Assembly: GCF_006170445.1 (NCBI RefSeq)
Contig: NZ_VCNA01000015.1
Location: forward strand, 62,001 to 126,000
DNA length: 64,000 nt
Direction: 5' to 3'
Source of the DNA: Brevibacillus dissolubilis
GTDB taxonomy: Bacteria; Bacillota; Bacilli; Brevibacillales; Brevibacillaceae
The notes under the pieces are model-generated. The model was not told the DNA's origin and searched no databases. It saw nothing but the letters and a program-made list of their open reading frames with translations. Shown here piece after piece: positions 26,106 through 33,818 of the stretch. The number at the start of each line of letters is the position of its first letter. Positions within the stretch are counted from its first letter, which is position 1. The position numbers and the translations under genes were made by a program.

Positions 26106-27431
26106 TTAGCGGTTGGCACCAAATGGTTTGATTTCACCGTTTCGTTGCTCTTTGCCAATCTCTGATTGATCGCCGTTCAAGGATAATTTGAGCGTTGCTG
26201 CGAAAGTACCGCCGAATTGGACTTGGCCGTTGGCATCTTTGGGTTCGTTAATGAAGCTGATCACCTGTTGGTTCGGGAGCACCATCCAGGAATATGCTTG
26301 GTAAGGATTTTCTTTCGGGTTGCCGATAACCAAGCCGCTTCCGTTCATCGGCTTGTAGTCGCTTCGTAATCCCTTGCCTACAAAGCCGTACACACCGTCA
26401 GGACCGGTCAAGCCAGGAGCATAGGTGAAGGTATGGCTGATCGTGAACAGGTAATAGTCATCGCCATTGACCACCACATGTGGACGCTCCAGCTGGTGGT
26501 TGGCCCCTACAGATTCAAGCAGTGGCGGCAGAAGCTTCAGCTTGGTAATGTCATGGTCAAGCACTTCCGCGATCCCGATATTACCGTTGTACAATTGTGC
26601 GCCTTCTGGAACGCTATGCGTGTTGCGGTATTCCTCGTCCCCGATATTTTCCGGTTTCAAATAATTGCGATCAGTGCCGGCTTGGCCTTCAAAAATGATG
26701 TACTCTTTGCCCGTATTCGGATCTTGGAAGAAGAACGGATCGCGGAACGCCGTGATGATGTTGCTCTTCCAGTTCTCAATCGTTTCGTAATACTTGCCGT
26801 CCGCTTCAAGGATAATCTGGTGCGGACCTTCGTTGGTCAGATGCACACCGTTTTTATCCGTGTTGATGTCAAATGTAGTCTTAGCGATTCGCTGTACAGC
26901 CCTGCGATCCCATCCGTTGTTATCCCAGTTGCTCTTATCTCCGGTAGCCGTATAGAATAGATGAACTTTGCCGTTCTCGTCCATCATCGCTGTCCCGGCC
27001 CACTGCATGTGTCCTAATGCCTTGTCATAGTTATATGGAATGCCGGCGTACGTCCAGTCTTTACCGTTCTTCGAATAGAACATGCCGATGCGAGCTTCCG
27101 TGTGGCGGTCACCCCAACCAAGAGAACGCGGAGCGACCAAGGCGAAGGCTACTCTATAGCCGTTCACGATCGCAAGGGAGCCGTCTCTGTTCTGAAGCGG
27201 CCAGGTGTCCCACACCCATTGATCAGGTGCGACCAGTTTGAAGTCCATATCGACCAGCGGAGCTGTATTCTCTTTCGTGAGCGCAACCTTTTCTGCTTGC
27301 TGGCGGGACCAGATCGCAGTGTGATCATCAGCGACACCCGCTGCGAACGCCGGGATTGCAGCAAGGAAGTTCGCTGCAACTACTGTGGAGATAACCATTT
27401 TTTTATAGATCGATTTACGAGCTTTCATCAT
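26106..27431 (-). CDS. sacB: GH68 levansucrase, first in tandem
   Basis: A 441-residue secreted GH68 enzyme, first gene of the sucrose operon. Signal peptide ends near AFA-AG (residue 30). Triad: Asp75 in VWDTWPLQ, Asp231 in FRDPFF, Glu315 in LERPHVV. The ERPHV motif and the GDRHTEARIGMFYSKNG segment resemble levansucrases of Gram-negative bacteria (Zymomonas, Erwinia) more than Bacillus SacB, which has ERA at this site. GGAGG lies 10 nt before the first of two adjacent ATGs. Expression depends on the RAT/terminator switch upstream. Confidence 0.94.
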   Translation of the reverse strand: MMKARKSIYKKMVISTVVAANFLAAIPAFAAGVADDHTAIWSRQQAEKVALTKENTAPLVDMDFKLVAPDQWVWDTWPLQNRDGSLAIVNGYRVAFALVAPRSLGWGDRHTEARIGMFYSKNGKDWTYAGIPYNYDKALGHMQWAGTAMMDENGKVHLFYTATGDKSNWDNNGWDRRAVQRIAKTTFDINTDKNGVHLTNEGPHQIILEADGKYYETIENWKSNIITAFRDPFFFQDPNTGKEYIIFEGQAGTDRNYLKPENIGDEEYRNTHSVPEGAQLYNGNIGIAEVLDHDITKLKLLPPLLESVGANHQLERPHVVVNGDDYYLFTISHTFTYAPGLTGPDGVYGFVGKGLRSDYKPMNGSGLVIGNPKENPYQAYSWMVLPNQQVISFINEPKDANGQVQFGGTFAATLKLSLNGDQSEIGKEQRNGEIKPFGANR

Positions 27432-27497
27432 TGTCTAACATCCTCCCTTTGATTGGTTGCGGGAACGTTACCTCAGCTTGTCATGTGAGAATCCAAC

Positions 27498-27596
27498 AAA
27501 AAAAGACCTAAAATGCGCAAGGAGATGTACAGAAAAGGTACACTTTTCCCCCTAACACATTTTAGGTCTTGCCTGCTAATTCCCAGTAACAATCCC
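27498..27596 (-). promoter_or_regulatory. RAT antiterminator site and overlapping terminator
   Basis: The leader RNA carries GGGATTGTTACTGGGAATTAG-CAGGCAAGACC (27596-27565), matching the ribonucleic antiterminator of Bacillus sacB/sacP. Its 3' part overlaps the first arm of a terminator: GACCTAAAATGTG (27568-27556) pairs with GCGCATTTTAGGTC (27518-27505), followed by seven T. SacT/SacY-type protein binding to the RAT would block the terminator and allow synthesis of the levansucrase-PTS mRNA. Confidence 0.95.
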
Positions 27597-27618
27597 ACGG
27601 TATTCTCTTTTCACCATC

Positions 27619-27647
27619 ATTCTAAGTTTGTGGAAGATTAAATTCAA
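27619..27647 (-). promoter_or_regulatory. Sigma-A promoter of the sucrose operon
   Basis: TTGAAT (27647-27642), 17 nt, TAGAAT (27624-27619), 22 nt upstream of the RAT. Confidence 0.75.
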
Positions 27648-27674
27648 TAGTTACAAACTCCCTTTAATAGAGGT

Positions 27675-27695
27675 GGAAAAAGGGGGGGTTTTTCC
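27675..27695. repeat. Hairpin with seven-G loop upstream of the sucrose promoter
   Basis: GGAAAAA-GGGGGGG-TTTTTCC: a 7-bp stem with a loop of seven G, about 28 bp upstream of the -35. Homopolymer runs of this kind can vary in length. From here to 27975 there is no intact gene. Confidence 0.6.
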
Positions 27696-27975
27696 CGGGG
27701 ATAATCGTACATTGTGATCTTTACAGGGATGGTGTTGTCATCGGCTATTCATTAGATTACTTAAATAGACTTGGATTAGATCGTATCTTCCATAATATGT
27801 TTTGACTAACATAAACTTTTTTTCATTCAGATATCAAACAAAAGTACTATTCAACAATATCTCGTCAGACACGCATATATATGATACATAGTTACATTAT
27901 TTTCGAGTTTATATTTGTCTGTTACTTGTGATAAGGCTCACCTTACACACTATAAAGGCTAAATGTTTTATAAGG

Positions 27976-28021
27976 GAAAACGAAAGGACCCAATTAGTTT
28001 GTATCAACTAATAACGGGTCC
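27976..28021 (-). terminator. Terminator of the GTPase gene
   Basis: Stem GGACCC / GGGTCC with an inner TTAGTT / AACTAA stem; on the minus strand followed by TTTCGTTTT. Confidence 0.8.
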
Positions 28022-28036
28022 ATTCTTTGAATAACT

Positions 28037-29035
28037 TTAAGACGCTGCTTGCTCACGATACATTTTATACAATTTAGTGATGTTTTCTGCATTGATGTCA
28101 ATGTTATTTTCATATGCATATTTAACCGCATATCCAAGTGCCAAAGTAGTTGCTCCGGCAACAGTAGCTCCGGCAACTGACCCAACTCCAGGGAAAATTT
28201 TCATAATTTGTCTGAAGATGCTCTTGCCTATGTTCCCAACAATAGTGGCAACAACTAACTCTTTTGCAGCATCTTTTGTAATTGGCTTATTATATAGCAC
28301 TGCCAATCTAGTGAGCAATCCTATTTGTATTCCTGTTATTGGGATAAAATCAGATCCTGGAATTGGTGATGCACCAACTGCACCTGCCGACACAGAAGCA
28401 CCAATGATCCATGCATTTGCTGTTGCAGATTTCTCCTTTATGCTCTTTGCAAATAAAATATCTTTACTCTTTTTTTTAAGTATTTCGAGGATACTATTTC
28501 TTAGCTTATCGATGTTTTCACCAGTGCGTGACGATACAGGTGAGACCTCATAGGTGTCTCCAGTTTCTTTTCTAACCCTTGCTACTAATCTATCGATTTC
28601 ATCGGCGGCATCAATCTTATTTAAGACAATAATGATATTCTTATTTACACTTTGGATTTTCTCAAAAGATTTTTTCTCAACCTCAGAAAAAACAGTCCCC
28701 GCCGCGTTTAAAAAGAATAGAACAATGTCAGCGTTTTTATAGTAGTTAAGTGTTACTGCTGAATTATCCGTTCTAACATCATTCAATCCAGGAGTATCGA
28801 CAAAATATATATTTTCTTTATATTTATACGGTTTGACTTCAATAGTCTCACCAGGTTCTGCTCCTACCCCAGCAACCTCTTCACCGACAATTCGGTTTAT
28901 TGTCGAAGATTTTCCCGCATTAACATCACCAATGAGAGCGATGAGGATTTCTTGGTCTAGTTGACTGTTTATTTCATCCATTGCTCTTTCATATGCTTCA
29001 TCCGCTGCTTTTTTAATATCATCTTCATGATTCAT
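28037..29035 (-). CDS. Era-like GTPase with C-terminal DUF697-like hydrophobic region
   Basis: A 332-residue GTPase: G1 GDVNAGKS (36-43), G3 DTPG in FVDTPGLND, G4 NKID in IVLNKIDAAD and G5-like SSRTGENI. The C-terminal part is a hydrophobic, Gly/Ala-rich domain (ANAWIIGASVSAGAVGASPIPGSD, GVGSVAGATVAGATTLALG) of the kind seen in DUF697 or YcjF-linked GTPases, which associate with membranes. The start at 29035 has GGAGAT at good spacing; ATG 29068 and GTG 29077 are alternatives. AT-rich and single, in a degraded region, so probably acquired horizontally. Role unknown. Confidence 0.82.
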   Translation of the reverse strand: MNHEDDIKKAADEAYERAMDEINSQLDQEILIALIGDVNAGKSSTINRIVGEEVAGVGAEPGETIEVKPYKYKENIYFVDTPGLNDVRTDNSAVTLNYYKNADIVLFFLNAAGTVFSEVEKKSFEKIQSVNKNIIIVLNKIDAADEIDRLVARVRKETGDTYEVSPVSSRTGENIDKLRNSILEILKKKSKDILFAKSIKEKSATANAWIIGASVSAGAVGASPIPGSDFIPITGIQIGLLTRLAVLYNKPITKDAAKELVVATIVGNIGKSIFRQIMKIFPGVGSVAGATVAGATTLALGYAVKYAYENNIDINAENITKLYKMYREQAAS

Positions 29036-29077
29036 ATGGTGCATATCTCCATTCAATGAAATTTTCATGTAGGGCAC

Positions 29078-29658
29078 TCACTCTGATTTTAGCAATATTT
29101 TTCAACATAAATATACAAATTCCTGCTCCTCCACTAATTTCTTATATCCATTTCCTATTTATACCCATATATTTTGCCAAGACACAACTGTCGCTCCTGA
29201 CGCTTTTTTAGATTGAAATTGGCTTGAAGCTGGTGAGTGTCATACTATCCACCGGCTTTCAAATACTTTGGATTTATACTAACCTCCTCATCCAGATATT
29301 TCCCCTAGCGCGTATTATCCCTGGACGAATCATTAGCCTGCTCCGTGAAGTACACGCCCAAATTCCCAATCTCAAACTGGAAGTAATCCCTGCCCCTCTG
29401 ATTTCCGAACATCATTAAGAACTTATCCAGCTCCCGCTTGTTTCCTTTCGCCTCTTTTACAGCAGGCAGTGACGTTAGCTTCCGGAAAGCAAAGGACCCT
29501 TCTGCACGTCTCGCAGATGCAGGAAAGGTCCGCTATTGCCGCTTCGAGAACTCGAGCAATAAGCGGTGCAAAGGCCACAATCCTGAGCCGATCATGGTAG
29601 ACCGACTACATCCTGCCTTCATCTCCGAGCACTATTGCGACATTCATGGTCATATCCC
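29078..29658. other. Degraded AT-rich intergenic region
   Basis: No intact gene. Open stretches exist on both strands (for example an 84-codon frame at 29438-29692 plus, and a minus-strand frame of similar length over about 29305-29530), but neither has a ribosome site and I recognise no family in either. Probably the remains of mobile or accessory genes. Confidence 0.45.
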
Positions 29659-29781
29659 CAAATCCAAAATAGATTTTGGACAACTAAACTAGAACGTAAT
29701 AAGCAAAGGGATGTTGAGGTTACCAATCACTATTTGAGCAAAAACTGGAACATTCTTAGAGTATGGAAATATCAGTTGTAA
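29659..29781 (+). pseudogene. Vsr-like endonuclease, C-terminal fragment
   Basis: Forty codons ending in TAA read NRFWTTKLERNKQRDVEV, then NHYLSKNWNILRVWKYQL. This matches the C-terminal pattern of very-short-patch repair (Vsr) endonucleases: FW..K...N..RD......L...W.(V/I)LR.W. The N-terminal catalytic part is absent and the frame breaks abruptly upstream, so it is a fragment, probably of a lost DNA-methylation or restriction-modification locus. Confidence 0.7.
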
Positions 29782-29875
29782 CAATATTCAGGAAATATAG
29801 TGTTGAAGATACCAAACTTCATTAAGCAATCTATATACGAAACTACGGTACTATAGAGAACGTATCTATACAAAG

Positions 29876-29908
29876 AAAAATATCCTCATGTATTGTGAGG
29901 ATATTTTC
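29876..29908. terminator. Terminator-like hairpin
   Basis: AAAATATCCTCA / TGAGGATATTTT with a short loop, flanked by A and T runs. It lies between the Vsr fragment and the small membrane-protein gene and would suit the former on the plus strand. Confidence 0.65.
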
Positions 29909-29940
29909 TTATATAGTAAAAAATATTAGGGAGGGAAGAT

Positions 29941-30156
29941 ATGAAGAACACAAAATTGAGAATAGCTTGGGGTTTACCATATATCGTGATGGTAGCGGCA
30001 AATCTTCTTTTTATTATTTATACATGCCTCATGTGGAACGACTTGGTTAGCGTTAACCGGGAAGGCATATTTATTATATTTGGATTCCTGTTTACACTAG
30101 TGAATATCTATGGTGGATTTAAAATAGTTGGTTGGATAAAGCAGAGGAAAATCTAA
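29941..30156 (+). CDS. Small two-TM membrane protein, unknown function
   Basis: A 71-residue protein with two hydrophobic segments (about 9-29 and 41-64) and a basic C-terminus (KQRKI). AGGGAGGGAAGAT gives a strong ribosome site before the ATG, which is the main reason to believe the gene is real. No family recognised. AT-rich like the region to its left, and convergent with rlmH. Confidence 0.65.
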   Translation: MKNTKLRIAWGLPYIVMVAANLLFIIYTCLMWNDLVSVNREGIFIIFGFLFTLVNIYGGFKIVGWIKQRKI

Positions 30157-30184
30157 AAGTGCATAGAGAATCATTTGATACCTC

Positions 30185-30667
30185 TCACTTATGATAAGGC
30201 TCCCCCCGACTAATCCGAAACGCCCGATACACCTGCTCCACCAACACCAGCTTCATCAACTGATGCGGAAACGTCATCTTCGAGAACGACAGCTTCGCAT
30301 CCGCCCGCTTCAACACCTCATCATGCAACCCCAATGACCCGCCGATCACAAAGGCAATCTGACTCCGTCCATACGTCGCGAGCCTGTCCAGCTCACTCGA
30401 CAGCTTCTCCGACGTCCACATCTGCCCCTCGATCGCGAGTGCAATCAGATAATGGTCAGGCTTCAGCTGCGCAAGGATCCGTTCGCCCTCCTTGCGCTTT
30501 ACTTGTTCCATCTCGACCTCGCTCAATTCCTCTGGTGCCTTCTCATCGCTCACCTCAACGAACTGCAACTTGCAATAGGACGACAGGCGTTTGCTGTACT
30601 CGCCGATGCCGTCCTTGAGGTATTTCTCTTTTAACTTCCCTACGGATACGATCGTAATGCTTATCAC
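30185..30667 (-). CDS. rlmH: 23S rRNA pseudouridine-1915 N3-methyltransferase RlmH
   Basis: A 160-residue SPOUT methyltransferase that modifies helix 69 of 23S rRNA on the assembled 70S ribosome. The C-terminal trefoil-knot motifs are complete: [17 protein letters not shown], then [24 protein letters not shown] and the terminal GEPYHK. The GTG start is preceded by AAAGGAATG that overlaps the end of the upstream CxxH/CxxC gene. Its place next to the wal-htrA block is conserved in Bacillales. Confidence 0.97.
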   Translation of the reverse strand: MISITIVSVGKLKEKYLKDGIGEYSKRLSSYCKLQFVEVSDEKAPEELSEVEMEQVKRKEGERILAQLKPDHYLIALAIEGQMWTSEKLSSELDRLATYGRSQIAFVIGGSLGLHDEVLKRADAKLSFSKMTFPHQLMKLVLVEQVYRAFRISRGEPYHK

Positions 30668-30673
30668 TTCGGC

Positions 30674-30928
30674 TTACATTCCTTTCACATGCAGAAGAGC
30701 GATGTTGCCCTCTGCACCGCAGACCATGCATTTCTTCTCTAATCCAGCTTCGTCAGTATCGACCTCATCCACCTTAAATGTATCTGGAGCGGCCTCGTAA
30801 TTGTTTACATAGTCGTCTAACTCACGGTCGATGCACTCCATACAGCTGATGCGTACCGGATGCTCAGCGTGGATCGGGGTTTCTTTGCCTTGGATGCGGA
30901 TGGTTTTGTCTTGGTTGGATGTTGTCAT
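30674..30928 (-). CDS. CxxH/CxxC-type small zinc protein
   Basis: An 84-residue protein with paired cysteines CMEC near residue 29 and CMVC near 70, resembling the CxxH/CxxC protein family found next to rlmH in Bacillales. In this copy the first motif is CxxC rather than CxxH. Likely a zinc-binding protein; function unknown. It is separated from rlmH by 6 nt and is surely co-transcribed. Confidence 0.8.
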   Translation of the reverse strand: MTTSNQDKTIRIQGKETPIHAEHPVRISCMECIDRELDDYVNNYEAAPDTFKVDEVDTDEAGLEKKCMVCGAEGNIALLHVKGM

Positions 30929-30983
30929 ATATGTTCACTCCCACGTTCGATTTGATCTAATCTGTATTCTACCCAACTTTGAG

Positions 30984-31041
30984 GTAAAAAAGAAAGAGGC
31001 GGGGCGAAAACGCTGAAGTCGCGTCTCGCTTGCCGCCTTTT
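30984..31041 (-). terminator. Structured terminator, copy 1 of a repeat
   Basis: Downstream of the GH75 gene. On the minus strand AGGCGG pairs with CCGCCT around a GC-rich loop, followed by CTTTCTTTTTT. The 32 nt at 30993-31024 match 31922-31953 at 31 positions, including the loop (GCGACTTCAGCGTTTTCGC), which a plain terminator would not need to conserve. Confidence 0.8.
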
Positions 31042-31064
31042 TGGATTTGCCTTTTCACCCGTAC

Positions 31065-31847
31065 TTATCTCAGCTGCCCTTGGATTGCTTCTACTTGCGC
31101 TTGGCCTCCCCAGGCATTGAAGTACTGAGCCGCCGTTTGACGGATCTCTTCTATGGATGGTACGGTACCTTGCCCTTTTCCTGAGCCGGGAAAAACCAGA
31201 TAGATGATGGACTTGGTCTCTTCGCCACCTGTGTTGGGATTATCGTCAATACCCAGCTCCCGCGCCAACGCTAGTGAACCTTCTCCAATAAAATGACCGA
31301 GGAACGCATCCGCAAAAATAGCATAAGCCATCTTGCCGTTTTTGGTATTGATGACGACTCCCAGATCACCAATCCGGACTGGCCCCCATTTGGGATCTTT
31401 ATAGTGAGGATACGGGAGTACAAAATAAGGATAGACATTCGGGTCTACATAGGCTCTCGGGTCACATCTGTTTTGGAGCCAGTAAGTAAAGTCGTACAGA
31501 GAGGTTCCAGATGGATAATAACCAGGATGTGGATCGCCTTGCCGTTGTACAGGACACAGCCGGCCACGTTCGTCTTTTGCGATTGCGTGAACATTAAAAT
31601 CGGTTTTGGCTAATCTCCTGTTCGGATGGTAAGCAGCGGGATCACCATCTATATCGATATCCATATCGCTTTTAAAAATAACGGCATTCTTATAGCGATA
31701 GATCACGGCTCCCTCACGGCCTTGGATCGTTTCGATTTTCACCAATCGATCGCTGCTTTCTCTTTGTGGAAAAAACGATGGATACGGATTGGCTGCACCA
31801 TAAAGAGGGTGATAATGATACGGGTCTGGTTGCCATCGCATGTTCAT
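31065..31847 (-). CDS. GH75-type chitosanase-like protein
   Basis: A 260-residue protein resembling the catalytic domain of family GH75 chitosanases, which cut chitosan endo-wise with inversion. Seen: AVIFKSDMDIDIDGDP, DPNVYPYFVLP, GDLGVVINTKNGKMAYAIFADAF and FIGEGSLALARELGI, with the acidic residues expected in the active site. No signal peptide is visible; the N-terminus is rich in Tyr, Pro and His. AAAGGAGAAC precedes the ATG. It is inserted between htrA and rlmH, normally neighbours or near neighbours. It may have another substrate, or be a spore or cytosolic protein. Confidence 0.78.
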   Translation of the reverse strand: MNMRWQPDPYHYHPLYGAANPYPSFFPQRESSDRLVKIETIQGREGAVIYRYKNAVIFKSDMDIDIDGDPAAYHPNRRLAKTDFNVHAIAKDERGRLCPVQRQGDPHPGYYPSGTSLYDFTYWLQNRCDPRAYVDPNVYPYFVLPYPHYKDPKWGPVRIGDLGVVINTKNGKMAYAIFADAFLGHFIGEGSLALARELGIDDNPNTGGEETKSIIYLVFPGSGKGQGTVPSIEEIRQTAAQYFNAWGGQAQVEAIQGQLR

Positions 31848-31912
31848 GTTCTCCTTTCAACGAAACGCTTCACCATACCTTATGTGTTCACCTACATCGG
31901 AGTGCGGTGTTG

Positions 31913-31970
31913 TAAGGAAAAAAAGAGGCGGAGCGAAAACGCTGAAGTCGCGTGGTCGCTACCGCCTAAA
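31913..31970 (-). terminator. Structured terminator, copy 2 of a repeat
   Basis: Downstream of htrA. Stem AGGCGGTAGCGA / TCGCTCCGCCT on the minus strand followed by CTTTTTTTC. Shares 31 of 32 nt with copy 1 over its 3' half. Confidence 0.82.
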
Positions 31971-32035
31971 AGGATTCTATCTTATAGAAAAAGGGGGATT
32001 GTGAAGAAGAAAAACGGTGCTGCTGGTTCCTGCTA

Positions 32036-33262
32036 TTATTGCTTAGAGCTTTCGCCCAGTGTTACCTTGATGGTCTTCTTGAAGCCGTCGCGGTAGAAGG
32101 TGACTTCCACGCTGTCTCCCGGCTTTTTGTTAATCGTCAGGTACTTGAGCAGTTGAGCACTGCCGGTCACTTCCTTGCCGTCGAGTGCGGTGATGACGTC
32201 GTATTGACGCAGGCCGCCACGGGAGGCTGGGGAGAGTTCGCTGACGTTCCATGCGATGACACCTGATTTGACCTCACTCGGGAGGCGCAGCTCTTCGGTC
32301 CAAGCATAGCGTGGGACGGAAGTCAGGTCGCGTGGGGTAATACCCATGTAGGCGCGTTTGAGGTATCCGTCTTTTTCCAGACGCTCGACGATGTTTTTCA
32401 CGTCGTTGATCGGGATGGCGAAGCCGAGGCCCTCTACACCTTCTCGGGAGATTTTGAGAGTGTTGATCCCGATGACTTGGCCTTGGATGTTGACCAGAGC
32501 ACCACCAGAGTTACCTGGGTTGATTGCGGCGTCTGTCTGGAGGACGTCAAGCTCCCAGTCGGTTTGACCGTTGTTGTCCACGTCGATTGGCATGGAGCGC
32601 TCCAAGGAGCTGATGATTCCTTGGGTCACGGTGCGGGAGAAGCGCATGCCAAGCGGGTTCCCGATGGCGATGGCTGGCTCACCTACCTTGAGTGATTTGG
32701 AGTCGCCCAGCTCTGCTACGGCTTTGACCTTGGCTGCGTCGATTTCGAGGACAGCGAGATCTGTCAGCTGATCGTAGCCGAGGACCTTGGCGTCTACCTT
32801 GTCACCGCCTGGCAAAGAGATCTCGAGGCGCTCTGCTCCTTCAATGACGTGGTAGTTGGTGATGATGTGTGCTTTGCCGTTGACTTTTTCATAGATGACA
32901 CCGGAGCCTTCGCCGCTGGTGACGCTGCCGGATTCTTGTGTCCAGATGTTGTTGACGCGTTGGATGTTGGTGATGCCGACGATGGCGTTCTCGACCTTTT
33001 CGACGGCGCGGACGACGCCTGTGTCGACATTGAGTGTTACCGGTTGCAGACTGCCGACAAGCTTAGGATCTGTCGCTGCTTCTGCTGTGTTGGGTTGCAT
33101 GGCTTTGATGTAACCTGCCTGGGTAAGCATCGGTACGGCTGCGAGAACCAGCATACCACCGACGACCGCTGATGTAATGGAAGTCATGATGAGACGGCCC
33201 ATGCCTGGCTCACGACGTTTTTTTGATTGATTCACTTCATAGATATCATCATAAAAACCCAT
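32036..33262 (-). CDS. htrA: HtrA-like serine protease
   Basis: A 408-residue membrane-anchored DegP/HtrA protease for quality control outside the membrane. Short cytosolic N-terminus, one TM helix at about 23-45, trypsin-like domain with His138 (ITNYHVIEG), Asp168 (LTDLAVLEID) and Ser252 (NPGNSGGALVN), then one PDZ domain (about 300-400). GGAAGGAG precedes the ATG. It is the last member of the walRKHIJ-htrA block (YycK/HtrC position). Confidence 0.96.
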   Translation of the reverse strand: MGFYDDIYEVNQSKKRREPGMGRLIMTSITSAVVGGMLVLAAVPMLTQAGYIKAMQPNTAEAATDPKLVGSLQPVTLNVDTGVVRAVEKVENAIVGITNIQRVNNIWTQESGSVTSGEGSGVIYEKVNGKAHIITNYHVIEGAERLEISLPGGDKVDAKVLGYDQLTDLAVLEIDAAKVKAVAELGDSKSLKVGEPAIAIGNPLGMRFSRTVTQGIISSLERSMPIDVDNNGQTDWELDVLQTDAAINPGNSGGALVNIQGQVIGINTLKISREGVEGLGFAIPINDVKNIVERLEKDGYLKRAYMGITPRDLTSVPRYAWTEELRLPSEVKSGVIAWNVSELSPASRGGLRQYDVITALDGKEVTGSAQLLKYLTINKKPGDSVEVTFYRDGFKKTIKVTLGESSKQ

Positions 33263-33473
33263 ATCAATCTCTCCTTCCCTACTAATAAGGGTATCAGCTT
33301 TGATGAAGAGTTATACTTCCTTCGATGTATTTAGTATAGGATTTGAATTCGGCAAAAAGTCGTAAGGAATGTGGAATTGTTGTGGAATTCCAGCCGTTTT
33401 CCCAAGGTTCATGGGCATAAAAAAACAGGACGGGGTATATCCTAGTAAAAACGAAGTAGAAAGGTTGATAGAG

Positions 33474-33818
33474 ATGAGAACCAACTTCAACACCAACATG
33501 GAAGTGGACATCCTAGCCAAACTCGCTGATCTTCGTGATGCTGATTACCAGAATACAATCGTCCTGCATGCACTGATCGAACTCTTAATCCAAAAAGGGT
33601 TGTTCACCCGCCAAGAGCTGGTCGCCAAAGCAAATCAGCTGGATGCAACGCTTGAGAATCAGATTCACCCAGCCACCGCCCCTGCTGTAGATGGGAATCC
33701 ACCGACTCCGGGCCATCACCCGATTCCAGACAGCAGACCTGCTACACTGCCGGATCACCAGACTCCCACCGTACCTGACTCCATCTCTGCTTCGACTACA
33801 ACTCCTCCAGCTTGGTAG
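33474..33818 (+). CDS. Small protein with Pro-rich tail, unknown function
   Basis: A 114-residue protein: a helical N-terminal half (MEVDILAKLADLRDADYQNT, ALIELLIQKGLFTRQEL) and a low-complexity tail rich in Pro, Thr and His. The ATG at 33474 is preceded by AAAGGTTG; ATGs further up lack a ribosome site. Its last 23 nt overlap the end of walJ on the other strand. It is the only plus-strand gene in this stretch. No family recognised; the ALIELLIQKGLFTRQEL segment resembles motifs of short Bacillales proteins of unknown role. Confidence 0.7.
   Translation: MRTNFNTNMEVDILAKLADLRDADYQNTIVLHALIELLIQKGLFTRQELVAKANQLDATLENQIHPATAPAVDGNPPTPGHHPIPDSRPATLPDHQTPTVPDSISASTTTPPAW

Noticed and set aside
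27686-27702. Partial match to the Noc-binding palindrome (TTTCCCGGG)
   Set aside because: Only about 10 of 14 positions fit, and the match comes mainly from the A/G homopolymer hairpin.
29438-29692. 84-codon plus-strand frame in the degraded region
   Set aside because: No ribosome site, no family, and it overlaps the Vsr-like fragment in a different frame.
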